A stretch of DNA of 64,000 bases from a bacterium. Its GTDB lineage: Bacteria; Vulcanimicrobiota; Xenobia; Xenobiales; JADMJV01. Positions 42,250 through 50,508 of this stretch are shown here, one piece after another (the first letter of the stretch is position 1; each line of letters opens with the position of its first letter). The stretch spans positions 84,463 to 148,462 of the forward strand of contig JADMJV010000032.1 of the NCBI GenBank assembly GCA_018780265.1, given 5' to 3'. The position numbers were made by a program, and so were the translations under genes. The notes beneath the pieces were generated by a model. The model did no database searches. It was given only the letters and a program-made list of their open reading frames with translations, and was not told the origin of the DNA.

Positions 42250-42306
42250 CGGCGGGCCTTGGCTGCCCTGAGGGTGTCTCCTCCCGCCAAGACGGACAGG
42301 TCGCCC

Positions 42307-43146
42307 ATGATATTCATTCTCAGTACCGAGCGCGCCGGCTCCACCCTACTGCGGGTCCTGCTCGATTCTCATCCTCAGGTTGCCGCCCCTGGCGAGTTGG
42401 GGCTGGGCGACCTGTGTCACCGCCTGCTCATCATCCTTACCCGAACTTTGGGCCAGACCGAGAGTCCTGCCTCGCCCCTGTCCACCGACCTGTGGCTGGC
42501 CGGGGTGGCTCCTCAAGGGGAGGCGGCCGCTAAAGTGCTGGCCGAGACTCGCGCGCTGGTCGACGGTATTCTGAGCCGCTACGCACAGGCGTGCGGCAAA
42601 GAGCGCTGGTGCAACAAGACTCCCAGCGACCTGCCCTACGCCGAATTGCTTCGGTTGCTCTTTCCCGAGGCTCGCTTCCTGTGTCTGCATCGCCACGGCT
42701 ACGATGTGGTCGCTTCCTGCTTGGAGGTCAGCCGCTATGGATACATGCGCGAACTGGCCCCCTACGTCATGTCTTCTCCCTCCAACACGGTGGCTGCCAT
42801 GATGCGCAGTTGGGTGGAGAAGACCGAGCAGATTTTGCAATTTGAAAGCTACTGGAAGCAACAGTGCATGCGGGTGCGCTACGAAGATCTGGTGAGCCAA
42901 CCTCAATCCACCCTCGACGCCGTGCTGCGCTTTCTGGATTTACGGCCCTGCCCCGACCTGCACACCTCGGCCCTGCAGCACCCCCACCACAAGGGCGGAG
43001 GCGACCCCAGAATCTGGACCACCGAGGGGCTCGAAAGCGATCGCATCGGCGCTGGCAAGAAACTCCCCAAAGCTCTCCTTCCCAGGGCTCTGGCCGATCA
43101 GGCGGCCACGTTACTGGATAAGCTGGGCTATCCAGTCATCTGCTGA
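42307..43146 (+). CDS. PAPS-dependent sulfotransferase
   Basis: 279 residues from the ATG at 42307; the longer open frame would overlap the divergent maturase. The 5'-phosphosulfate loop is MIFILSTERAGSTLLRVLL, the substrate region NKTPSDLPYAELL, and the 3'-phosphate-binding segment FLCLHRHGYDVVASCLEVSR; YEDLVSQP is the usual sulfotransferase helix start. It lies inside the RiPP cluster on the opposite strand, 57 bases from maturase 1 and overlapping maturase 2 by 11 bases at their 3' ends. It could sulfate the peptide product or an unrelated metabolite; sulfation is not an established proteusin modification to my knowledge. Confidence 0.88.
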   Translation: MIFILSTERAGSTLLRVLLDSHPQVAAPGELGLGDLCHRLLIILTRTLGQTESPASPLSTDLWLAGVAPQGEAAAKVLAETRALVDGILSRYAQACGKERWCNKTPSDLPYAELLRLLFPEARFLCLHRHGYDVVASCLEVSRYGYMRELAPYVMSSPSNTVAAMMRSWVEKTEQILQFESYWKQQCMRVRYEDLVSQPQSTLDAVLRFLDLRPCPDLHTSALQHPHHKGGGDPRIWTTEGLESDRIGAGKKLPKALLPRALADQAATLLDKLGYPVIC

Positions 43147-45274
43147 GTAACGACTCACCTTGGGCCGGCAATCCTCGGATAGACCAGGGAGCGTCGTGGG
43201 GGTGGTCAGGTCGGGGCTTGGGCGCCAGGTAGCCGCCGGGAAAAACGTGGGCCGTGGGCATGGGCGGGATCTCCCCTTCTACCGCTACCGCCAGCCAGCG
43301 TCCCGATAGAGGCAGCAGCAACCTGCGTGCATGCATTTCGCGCACCAGCGGCTCCAGATCTTCCCAACTGCATTCCAGGTCCTGGGCCAGGCGCACCGGC
43401 GTGCGCGCCGTGTCGCAGGCCTGGTAGAGACGCCTCGCCAATCCGTCGCATTGCCACTGACGGGAGACAGCCACCGGCCGCGTGTCAAAAAAGCGCAGGC
43501 TGCCTTCCATGTCGGACACGCTGCAGATGGGCGGCAGGTCTTGCCAGAAGATGCGAATCCACTCTTCCACCAGGTCGGTCAGCAGGGCCCGCCCCGGGCC
43601 CTCGCGGCCGCGTTGTCCTCGGCGCGTGGCCGTGGCCATTAAGTAGCGATAATACTCCTGATAGTCCCGTTGGGTGCGGGCTTGCAGGGTATCTTTCTTG
43701 TCGATCACCTGCTCGGGAACGCTCATCAACCCGCTCACATCGCGCTCATCTTCAAAGAAGTAAGCCAGCTTCTCCAGCCCGGCCGGATCGAGCGGGTAGA
43801 CAAAGGCGTAGCGACGATTGGGCAGCAGTTTGACTCCGTAGTCTTGGGGTCTCAGTTGATAGGGGCTGTAGCGGTCGTAACGAAACTTGACCACCCCTTG
43901 AGGCGGCTGCAAATGGATGATCGAGGGCACCCATTCGGCCATCTCCGAGTACCACTCATCCTTCTCATTGGGAAAGCCAGAGAGGATGTTCCAGGACAGG
44001 CGCAGGCCCTTTTCGCGACTCCACTTCAGCGTCTGCACATTGACGGCGGCGGTGGTGCCCTTGTCGATCAGCTTGAGAATGTCATCGTGGAGACTCTCAA
44101 AGCCCGGTTGCACCCAGATCACACCGGCATTCAACAGCAGGTCGATCTGGTCGCGCTTCAAGTTGGATTTGGTCTCGTAAAAGAGCGTATAGTTGTGTGG
44201 GTCCTGGCCCAGCAGCGGCAGCAGTGTCTTGAAGTGGCGAGTGTCAATGATGTTGTCGGCCACCAAGAATTGCTCTACGCCATAACGGTCGGCCACGGCT
44301 GCAAACTCGCGCTGGGCGGCCTCAGCGGAGCGCGAGCGGAAGGTCATTCCGTTGGCGTTCAGGCCGCAAAAGGTGCAATGATGGGTCTCGCCCCACCAGC
44401 ACCCGCGCGACGACTCCACCACCAGTCCGGGTTGCACATAGGCGCCCAGAGGCGAGGCATTTAAGGTGCGGAAATAGTCGTCAAAGTCGGGGGTGGGAAC
44501 TTCGTCCAACTTGAAGGTAATGGCCCGCTGCACCGGTTCTGGGCGAATGCGATGCTGGGGTCCCAGCATGCCCTTGGGCAGTTCGCAACGACCGTCGAGA
44601 AGGGCGCGGCAGAAAGGCCCGAAAGTCAAATCGGCCTCGCCCCCCATCAGGTAGTCAACCCATGAAAAATTGCTGTGCAAAACCTCGCCCATGGGCGTGT
44701 CGCAGTTGGCTCCGCCCATCATGGTAGTCACTTCGGGGGCCAGCTCGCGAATGCGCCGCAGCAGGGCCAGCGAGGCGCAGTTTTGGGCAAACATGCTGGT
44801 GCAGCCGACGATTTTTGGACTCAGGGCCAGGATGCGCTGGGCCGTGCGCTCGACAAAATCGGTCGCTTTGTCTCGGCAGGCCTGGAATTTCTCCAAAATG
44901 TCGGCCCGCGCCCCAAACATCACCTGGGTCACATCCAGATTGAGCAATTCAAAGTAGGCCAACGAATCGGGTTGGTGTCCGGGAAAGGCCGCTCCGGCAA
45001 AGATCCAGTCGCCCAATAAATCGTCGTTCTGGGTGCTGGCCACCGCCTCATACAGGCCCAGACCAATCTCCTCGGCCCACCACAGATTGGGATAGACAAC
45101 CTGACAGGTCACCTTCTCTAAAGCCAGAGCGGCTTTCAATACACTCAGAGCGATGGAGGGTCGCTGCACAGCCACGTAGGGCATCTGCACCAAAACGATG
45201 TCAAACACGGGCTGCTCGCAAATGCTCCGGCACCTGGTAGGGAGGCTGTCCAGGTGGCCGTTCGGGATATCCAC
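43136..45274 (-). CDS. Cobalamin-dependent radical SAM RiPP maturase, copy 2
   Basis: 712 residues by the longest start (GTG 45274 with GGAAG upstream). GTG 45208 (start of VFDIVLVQMPYVAVQRPS) matches the family better and overlaps the stop of copy 3. Cobalamin-binding-like domain (MMGGANCDTPMG) then C292-X7-C300-X2-C303 in RGCWWGETHHCTFCGLNANG. The longest of the four copies; its extra length is in the C-terminal part (about residues 540-600). Same operon as epimerase A and copy 3. Probably modifies different residues from its paralogues, as their C-termini diverge. Confidence 0.93.
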   Translation of the reverse strand: MDIPNGHLDSLPTRCRSICEQPVFDIVLVQMPYVAVQRPSIALSVLKAALALEKVTCQVVYPNLWWAEEIGLGLYEAVASTQNDDLLGDWIFAGAAFPGHQPDSLAYFELLNLDVTQVMFGARADILEKFQACRDKATDFVERTAQRILALSPKIVGCTSMFAQNCASLALLRRIRELAPEVTTMMGGANCDTPMGEVLHSNFSWVDYLMGGEADLTFGPFCRALLDGRCELPKGMLGPQHRIRPEPVQRAITFKLDEVPTPDFDDYFRTLNASPLGAYVQPGLVVESSRGCWWGETHHCTFCGLNANGMTFRSRSAEAAQREFAAVADRYGVEQFLVADNIIDTRHFKTLLPLLGQDPHNYTLFYETKSNLKRDQIDLLLNAGVIWVQPGFESLHDDILKLIDKGTTAAVNVQTLKWSREKGLRLSWNILSGFPNEKDEWYSEMAEWVPSIIHLQPPQGVVKFRYDRYSPYQLRPQDYGVKLLPNRRYAFVYPLDPAGLEKLAYFFEDERDVSGLMSVPEQVIDKKDTLQARTQRDYQEYYRYLMATATRRGQRGREGPGRALLTDLVEEWIRIFWQDLPPICSVSDMEGSLRFFDTRPVAVSRQWQCDGLARRLYQACDTARTPVRLAQDLECSWEDLEPLVREMHARRLLLPLSGRWLAVAVEGEIPPMPTAHVFPGGYLAPKPRPDHPHDAPWSIRGLPAQGESLLSR

Positions 45275-47096
45275 CGGGAAACTTCCATTGGGCTTGCAAG
45301 GTCGGTAAATCTCCCGAAACCGGCAAGCTCAGATATCGATCACCCAACTGCAATATCAGCTTCTTGGCCAGCAGTTCCAGTAGTTCCGGCTCGGGTTGGG
45401 GGTAGCGCCGCGGGGCCTGACACTCCAGCAGCAAGTCACGGCTGCGACCTTCCAGCCGGTAGCGTCGCTCCACAGCGACTTTGCGTGTATCCAAGATGTG
45501 TAATCCGCTTTCCGTGTCTGACATCGACAAAATCGGCGGCAAGGGCGACCAGAACGCGTCGCGCCATTCTTTGACGGCCACATTGAGGGCGTAACGCCCG
45601 GGGCTGTCCAGGCGTCGGTCTTCTCGCCGCCCCTGGGCCGGATCGTCTTCGAAGAAGTAAGCCAGGTTTTCCAACTCTTCGGGCGGCAGGGGATAGACGG
45701 CCCGATAGGTGCGCGAGGCCATGATGGTAATGCCGTATTTCTCCGGGTTGGTGTGGTAGGGGCTAAAACGGTCGTAGCGGATGGGCGCCAATCCGTGGGC
45801 GGGCTGCAAGTGGTGAATGAGCGGCAGCCAGTGGGCCATCTCGGTATACCATTCGTCCTTTTCGCCCGGAAAGCAGACCAGGAAGTTCCAGATAACGCGC
45901 ACCCCAAATTCGCGGGCGTGCTGCAGCAACTGCACGTTCATCAGGGCTGTGCTGCCTTTGTCCATGAGGCGAAGAATATCGTCGTGCATGCTTTCGATGC
46001 CGGGTTGAATCCACAGCACACCAGCGCGAGCCAGCATTTCTACCTGATCGCGCTTCAGGTTAGACTTGGTTTCGTAGAAAATTCGAAAGGTCTCCGGACG
46101 GGCGGCCAGCGCTGGCATAATGGTCTTCAGGTGGGCGTGGTCGAGAATGTTGTCAACGACCTCGAAAGCCCCCAGGTCATAGCGCTCGGCCAGGCTCTCC
46201 ATCTCTTGCAAAACACGTTCGCCCGATTTGCTGCGGTAGCCCATGCCGCTGCCGTTGAGGCCGCAAAAGGTGCAGTGATGCTTCTGTCCCCACCAGCAGC
46301 CTCGCGAAGTCTCCAGCAGCAGTCCCGGCAGCAGGTCCAGAGAACTGGCCTCCAGGGCGCGAAAGTAGTCGTCGAAGTCGGGGATGGCCGTCTGATCCAT
46401 GGCCGCGAAAGTCGCGCGCGGGGGTTGCCCGTCGGGTCCGCTGACCCAACTGGCCGGGTCTTGCGAAATCACCCCATAGGGCACCTTCGCTTGCCCTTCC
46501 AGAATCGAGGTAAAGAGAGGCACGGCCAGTTTGTCGGCTTCGCCCGAAACCAGGTAGTCAACCCAGTTACAATGGCGCGCCAGGGTAACCCCCATAATCC
46601 CTTCGCAGTTGGCCCCACCCATGACTGTGACGATTTCCGGGGCGAGAGCCTTGACCTTGCGGAGCAAGGCCAGCGAGGCGCAATGCTGCTGAAAAGTGCT
46701 GCTGGCGCCTACGATTTTGGGGCCAAGGCTCAATACTTCCAGTGCCGTTTTTTCGATGAATTTCTGGGCCTCCTGACGGGCCTGGCGAAGGAGTTCCCTG
46801 GCCCCAGGTCGGCTGGACAGGATTCCTCGAGAGCAGACCATCTGCAGGTAATCTTCTTCTCGTTCCGAGGTCCAGTTGAAGGCCGCCTGGGAAAAGGTCC
46901 ATTCGCCCACCAGGTCTTCGCTCAGGCCACTCGAGATGGTGCCGTAGGCCTCTTGTCCCAACCATTCCCGCCATTGCAGGTTGGGGTAGAGGGTGCGCAC
47001 GGACAGACTGTTTTGCTTGCATTCGGCTTGTAGCAACCCGAGCGCGATGGAGGGATGTTCGATGGCCGCGTAGGGCATTTGCACAAATACGATCAC
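45201..47096 (-). CDS. Cobalamin-dependent radical SAM RiPP maturase, copy 3
   Basis: 631 residues starting MIVFVQMPYAAIEHPSIALG, a compact family start. N-terminal cobalamin-binding-like domain (VMGGANCEGIMG), cluster motif C267-X7-C275-X2-C278 (RGCWWGQKHHCTFCGLNGSG). Its ATG overlaps the stop of epimerase A (ATGA), so the two are translationally coupled, the same pairing as epimerase B with copy 4. This suggests that each epimerase acts with a dedicated methyltransferase on the same core. Confidence 0.94.
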   Translation of the reverse strand: MIVFVQMPYAAIEHPSIALGLLQAECKQNSLSVRTLYPNLQWREWLGQEAYGTISSGLSEDLVGEWTFSQAAFNWTSEREEDYLQMVCSRGILSSRPGARELLRQARQEAQKFIEKTALEVLSLGPKIVGASSTFQQHCASLALLRKVKALAPEIVTVMGGANCEGIMGVTLARHCNWVDYLVSGEADKLAVPLFTSILEGQAKVPYGVISQDPASWVSGPDGQPPRATFAAMDQTAIPDFDDYFRALEASSLDLLPGLLLETSRGCWWGQKHHCTFCGLNGSGMGYRSKSGERVLQEMESLAERYDLGAFEVVDNILDHAHLKTIMPALAARPETFRIFYETKSNLKRDQVEMLARAGVLWIQPGIESMHDDILRLMDKGSTALMNVQLLQHAREFGVRVIWNFLVCFPGEKDEWYTEMAHWLPLIHHLQPAHGLAPIRYDRFSPYHTNPEKYGITIMASRTYRAVYPLPPEELENLAYFFEDDPAQGRREDRRLDSPGRYALNVAVKEWRDAFWSPLPPILSMSDTESGLHILDTRKVAVERRYRLEGRSRDLLLECQAPRRYPQPEPELLELLAKKLILQLGDRYLSLPVSGDLPTLQAQWKFPGGYPERPPGQPPYQVPEHLRAARV

Positions 47097-48499
47097 GGTT
47101 CGTCATCCAGCAGACCTGAGTTGAACAATTGATTCAATACCATCATGGTCTGCTCCAGAGTGCTGATGGGCTCGGCTCGCAGGGCCAGTTGGCTGGCGCT
47201 GAGGTTGCCCTGGGCCAGTCCTTCGCCCAGTAAGCGCATGGCCGCGTAACTTTCGTCGCTAAAGGTCAGTTTGTAGTAATGGCTGACCAGTTCAAAGCCG
47301 TTGTCGAGGATTTGTGGTTGAATGTCGTGGCGCAGTCGTAGTGGTTGATCCAAAGGCAATCGGACAGGTAAGGCCGAGAGCACTTCCTCCAGTTGAGTGC
47401 AAAAGTCGTCGACGTCTCCAAAGGTTCGGCGGGCGTGGATACGATACCCGTTGGGCCAGCGCTCGTCGGCGCGGCTGGGGCTGACCAGTTCGAAGGACCG
47501 CTCGGGCATGCGCAGCAAAATGCCCGACACGCAGGCGATCGTCGAGGTGTATTCGTCGGGTGGCGGTTCTTGACCCGTCGACTTTTTCCAGCGTTCCTGT
47601 TTGGATCGGGCTTTACCGGCGTAGGCCTTGGCGTTGTAAGCTCCATCCATCTGGAGCACCAGTTCCACGAAGAGCAGTTCCTCAGCCGTGTATTCAGCAA
47701 AAAGCTTCTTGAGGGTGCCCAAAGTCAGCACCGAAAAACGGTCGATTTCGTTGCCTCGCCGACGCGACAACTGATGAAGTTTGCGAAAGCGCGCCGGGTC
47801 TTTGATCGGTTGGGCGGTGGTGGTTTGCGGAAAACGCCCCAACAGATCGGCATAGTCGCTGCAAAAGGTTTCATAGTCGGGGTTGTCCAGGGGATCGGTG
47901 GCCCAGTAGCAGAAGCCTCTCCCCGCAGCCGGCCCCACGGTTTGCTGCAAGGCCCCCAGCACGCCCTTCCAAAGTCGGGCATTCTCCGGCGAGTAGGGCC
48001 ATACCCCCTCCAGCTTTAGGGCAGATATTCCGCAAAACCAACAGCCCACCGAGCACCCTGCACACAACTCCACGGCCAGGCAGGCGTGCACCAGCGAGTC
48101 GCCCTTCTGCCCTCCTAGCTGTCCAAAGCAGCGATTGATTTGCCGTTGTCGCCAGGCCTTGTAGCCAGGGTGGGTCGAGTCGGCCGAGGTGCGCAGGTTG
48201 GTGCGATAAGCAAATTTTTCGCTCATAAAGGAGCCATAGCGCAGCACCGATGGGGACGGAGCCTGGCGATGGCTGGGGTCGTTCGGGTCCAGTGACCAAA
48301 GGCTGCGAATGGCCTCGGGATCGGCCACCAGGCCGGCAGCCTTGCTGACTCCCACCGGGTCTTGGGGCAGCTCGGCCCGAAAGGCCGGATCGGCTGACCA
48401 GTATTCTAAAAACCGCTTGGTATTGGCTACATCGCGCACGTACTCCGGGTCTGCCGTGCTGGCAAAAGGCAATAGGGGAGTGAGTTCCAGGGTCTGCAT
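47093..48499 (-). CDS. PoyD-like radical SAM peptide epimerase A
   Basis: 468 residues. Radical SAM motif C149-X3-C153-X2-C156 (GCSVGCWFCGIS), typical of RiPP-maturation amino-acid epimerases of the PoyD family, which convert L- to D-residues by alpha-hydrogen abstraction. C323 in TIACVSGIL aligns with C324 of epimerase B and is a candidate for the Cys that returns the hydrogen atom (such a donor Cys is known in PoyD). WATDPLDNPDYE is shared by both copies. Divergent from the TPR-methyltransferase and coupled to maturase copy 3. Confidence 0.92.
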   Translation of the reverse strand: MQTLELTPLLPFASTADPEYVRDVANTKRFLEYWSADPAFRAELPQDPVGVSKAAGLVADPEAIRSLWSLDPNDPSHRQAPSPSVLRYGSFMSEKFAYRTNLRTSADSTHPGYKAWRQRQINRCFGQLGGQKGDSLVHACLAVELCAGCSVGCWFCGISALKLEGVWPYSPENARLWKGVLGALQQTVGPAAGRGFCYWATDPLDNPDYETFCSDYADLLGRFPQTTTAQPIKDPARFRKLHQLSRRRGNEIDRFSVLTLGTLKKLFAEYTAEELLFVELVLQMDGAYNAKAYAGKARSKQERWKKSTGQEPPPDEYTSTIACVSGILLRMPERSFELVSPSRADERWPNGYRIHARRTFGDVDDFCTQLEEVLSALPVRLPLDQPLRLRHDIQPQILDNGFELVSHYYKLTFSDESYAAMRLLGEGLAQGNLSASQLALRAEPISTLEQTMMVLNQLFNSGLLDDEP

Positions 48500-48558
48500 C
48501 GGCGGTGGGTTCCATCCTCATAGAGGATTCTCCCCCCACTTTCGGCCAAGCTCTGACC

Positions 48559-50508
48559 ATGGACGAGGCCCGTGAACTTTTGCGCAGCGGTCGACTGGCC
48601 GAGCTGGAACAGCTTGTGGACCGCTTGCCCCAGGCCGACGCCTTTCACATTGGGGCCGTTCTCAAGTTGGGCCAGCAGCGCCCCCAAGAGGCTCTGGTGG
48701 CCATTCGCCAGTCCCTGGACTTGGAATCCAGCTTCTCGCAGCGCAATACCCTGGCCGTTTGTTTGCTCAACTGCGGCCACAGCGCCGAGGCCGCTGAGGT
48801 GCTTCAAGATTTGCTGTCCCAGCAGCCTGACAATCCGGATCTCTGGTTCAATCTGGCCCGCGCTCGGGCCAGCGGACCAACCGCTTTAGAAGCGGCGGCT
48901 CAGGCCAACCGGTGGCGTCCAGGCTGGCGCCAGGCCGAGCTCTTGCAGGCCTCCCTGGCGGCCCACCTGGGTCAACTGGACGAGGCCCTGGCTCTGGTCC
49001 GTCGCGACGTGACCCAGCCGATCTCACGGCAGCTTGAGATTCAACTGATCCTGAGGCAAGGTCGCCACCAGGCCGCCTCTCAGCTCTGTCTGGCTTATTT
49101 GCACGACGAAGGCGACAGTGCGCCGGTCCGGGAATTGCTTATCCAGGCTTTGCTAGAGGCCGGCCAGTTGACCCGGGATCCTCGCTTGCTCGAGTATCTG
49201 GAGCGCAGCCTGGGACTTCCCGGGGCCTACCAACTGGTGCCTGCAGCCCTGAACCTGTGGCCGCAGCGCCAGTCTTTGCTGGTGGCCTTGCTGCAAAATG
49301 ACCTGGTCTGTGATCTGGCCCTGGAACGCACATTGACCGAGTGGCGACGCAACTTTCGCTTCCATCCTCAGCCCTGCGAACTGTCAGAAGCTCTGGCCGC
49401 CCACAATTTTACCAACGAGTTTTGCTTCGCCGAGAGTCCCGAAGAGGTTGACGGGCTCCAGCCGGATCATCCGGCCTATCCCCTCTATCGCCCTCTCTTG
49501 CCCGGTCAATCGGCGCCGGACTTGGTGCGCCAGCGTCACCTGGAGGAGCCCGCTCAAGAGCGGGAGTTGCAGGCACAACTGACTCCCCTGGCCCGGCCCG
49601 ACGCGGTGGCTCACCAGTACCATCAGAACCCTTATCCACGCTGGCGCAGCCTGGAACGGTCGGGTCCACCGCGCCCCTTTCATGAGGTTCTGGGTGGCCT
49701 TTTCCCGCAACTTTCCATTCCCATCATGGACCCGCTGAAAATCCTGGTGGCGGGCTGCGGAACCGGTCGTCACGCCCTTTATTGTGCTCAACAGTATCGC
49801 CACGCCCAGGTGTGGGGAGTCGACCTGAGTCCCACCTCGCTGGCCTACGCCGCACGCCAAAGCGAGCGACTGGCTATTTCGGGGGTTCACTTTTTAGTGG
49901 CCGACTTGCTCGAGTTGGAAGATGCCCCCCTGCCTTCTCACTTTGATCTCATCGAGAGCATCGGGGTGCTTCATCATCTGGCCAACCCGGCGGCGGGACT
50001 GGCGGCTTTGCGCCGACGCCTGCTCAACCACAGTTGGATGCGCTTGGGATGGTATAGCCGGCGCGCTCGGCTGGGCCTGCAGCCGGCGAAACAGTTGGCC
50101 CGTCAACTCCAGCCCCTGGAATTGCGAGAATTGAGAACGCAACTGATGCAGCAACTGGATCCCCCCGACCTGGAGTTTTTGGCCGGAATCAAAGATTTTT
50201 ACAGTCTCAGCGGCTTGCGCGACCTGCTTCTTCACGAGCGAGAGGTAGAATACGATCTTCCCCAGATCTCTCAGTTACTGGCCCGGTCCAACCTGGAGTT
50301 TGTGGGTTTTGACTCGCTACCCCAGAGCACGGTGCAAAAATTTCGCCAGTCCTTTGGAGCGCATAATCTGGGCAATCTGGATTGTTGGGACCTTTTTGAA
50401 CAGCAGCATCCACGAACTTTTCTCGGGATGTATATCTTTTGGTGCCGTCCCTCAGATCACGCCGGGGGCTACCTTGCAGGCTCCTCCGGGGAACTCCTCG
50501 GGGCGTAG
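48559..50508 (+). CDS. TPR-fused class I SAM methyltransferase
   Basis: 649 residues from the ATG at 48559; a GTG at 48505 is possible but has no ribosome binding site and nearly abuts the divergent epimerase. Residues 1-200 are TPR-like (LLRSGRLAELEQLVDRLPQ, AAEVLQDLLSQQPDNPDLW). A middle block contains NPYPRW typical of TPR-methyltransferases. The Rossmann methyltransferase core begins near 395 with motif I LVAGCGTGRHAL and VWGVDLSPTSL, followed by DLIESIGVLHHLANP. By analogy with PoyE it could N-methylate the Asn side chains of the core; this is inference. The 3' end overlaps maturase 4 by 57 bases, convergently. Confidence 0.85.
   Translation: MDEARELLRSGRLAELEQLVDRLPQADAFHIGAVLKLGQQRPQEALVAIRQSLDLESSFSQRNTLAVCLLNCGHSAEAAEVLQDLLSQQPDNPDLWFNLARARASGPTALEAAAQANRWRPGWRQAELLQASLAAHLGQLDEALALVRRDVTQPISRQLEIQLILRQGRHQAASQLCLAYLHDEGDSAPVRELLIQALLEAGQLTRDPRLLEYLERSLGLPGAYQLVPAALNLWPQRQSLLVALLQNDLVCDLALERTLTEWRRNFRFHPQPCELSEALAAHNFTNEFCFAESPEEVDGLQPDHPAYPLYRPLLPGQSAPDLVRQRHLEEPAQERELQAQLTPLARPDAVAHQYHQNPYPRWRSLERSGPPRPFHEVLGGLFPQLSIPIMDPLKILVAGCGTGRHALYCAQQYRHAQVWGVDLSPTSLAYAARQSERLAISGVHFLVADLLELEDAPLPSHFDLIESIGVLHHLANPAAGLAALRRRLLNHSWMRLGWYSRRARLGLQPAKQLARQLQPLELRELRTQLMQQLDPPDLEFLAGIKDFYSLSGLRDLLLHEREVEYDLPQISQLLARSNLEFVGFDSLPQSTVQKFRQSFGAHNLGNLDCWDLFEQQHPRTFLGMYIFWCRPSDHAGGYLAGSSGELLGA

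Noticed and set aside
43327..47033. Long plus-strand ORFs opposite the radical SAM genes
   Set aside because: Mirror-strand shadows typical of GC-rich DNA; they lack motifs and sit on strongly supported genes.
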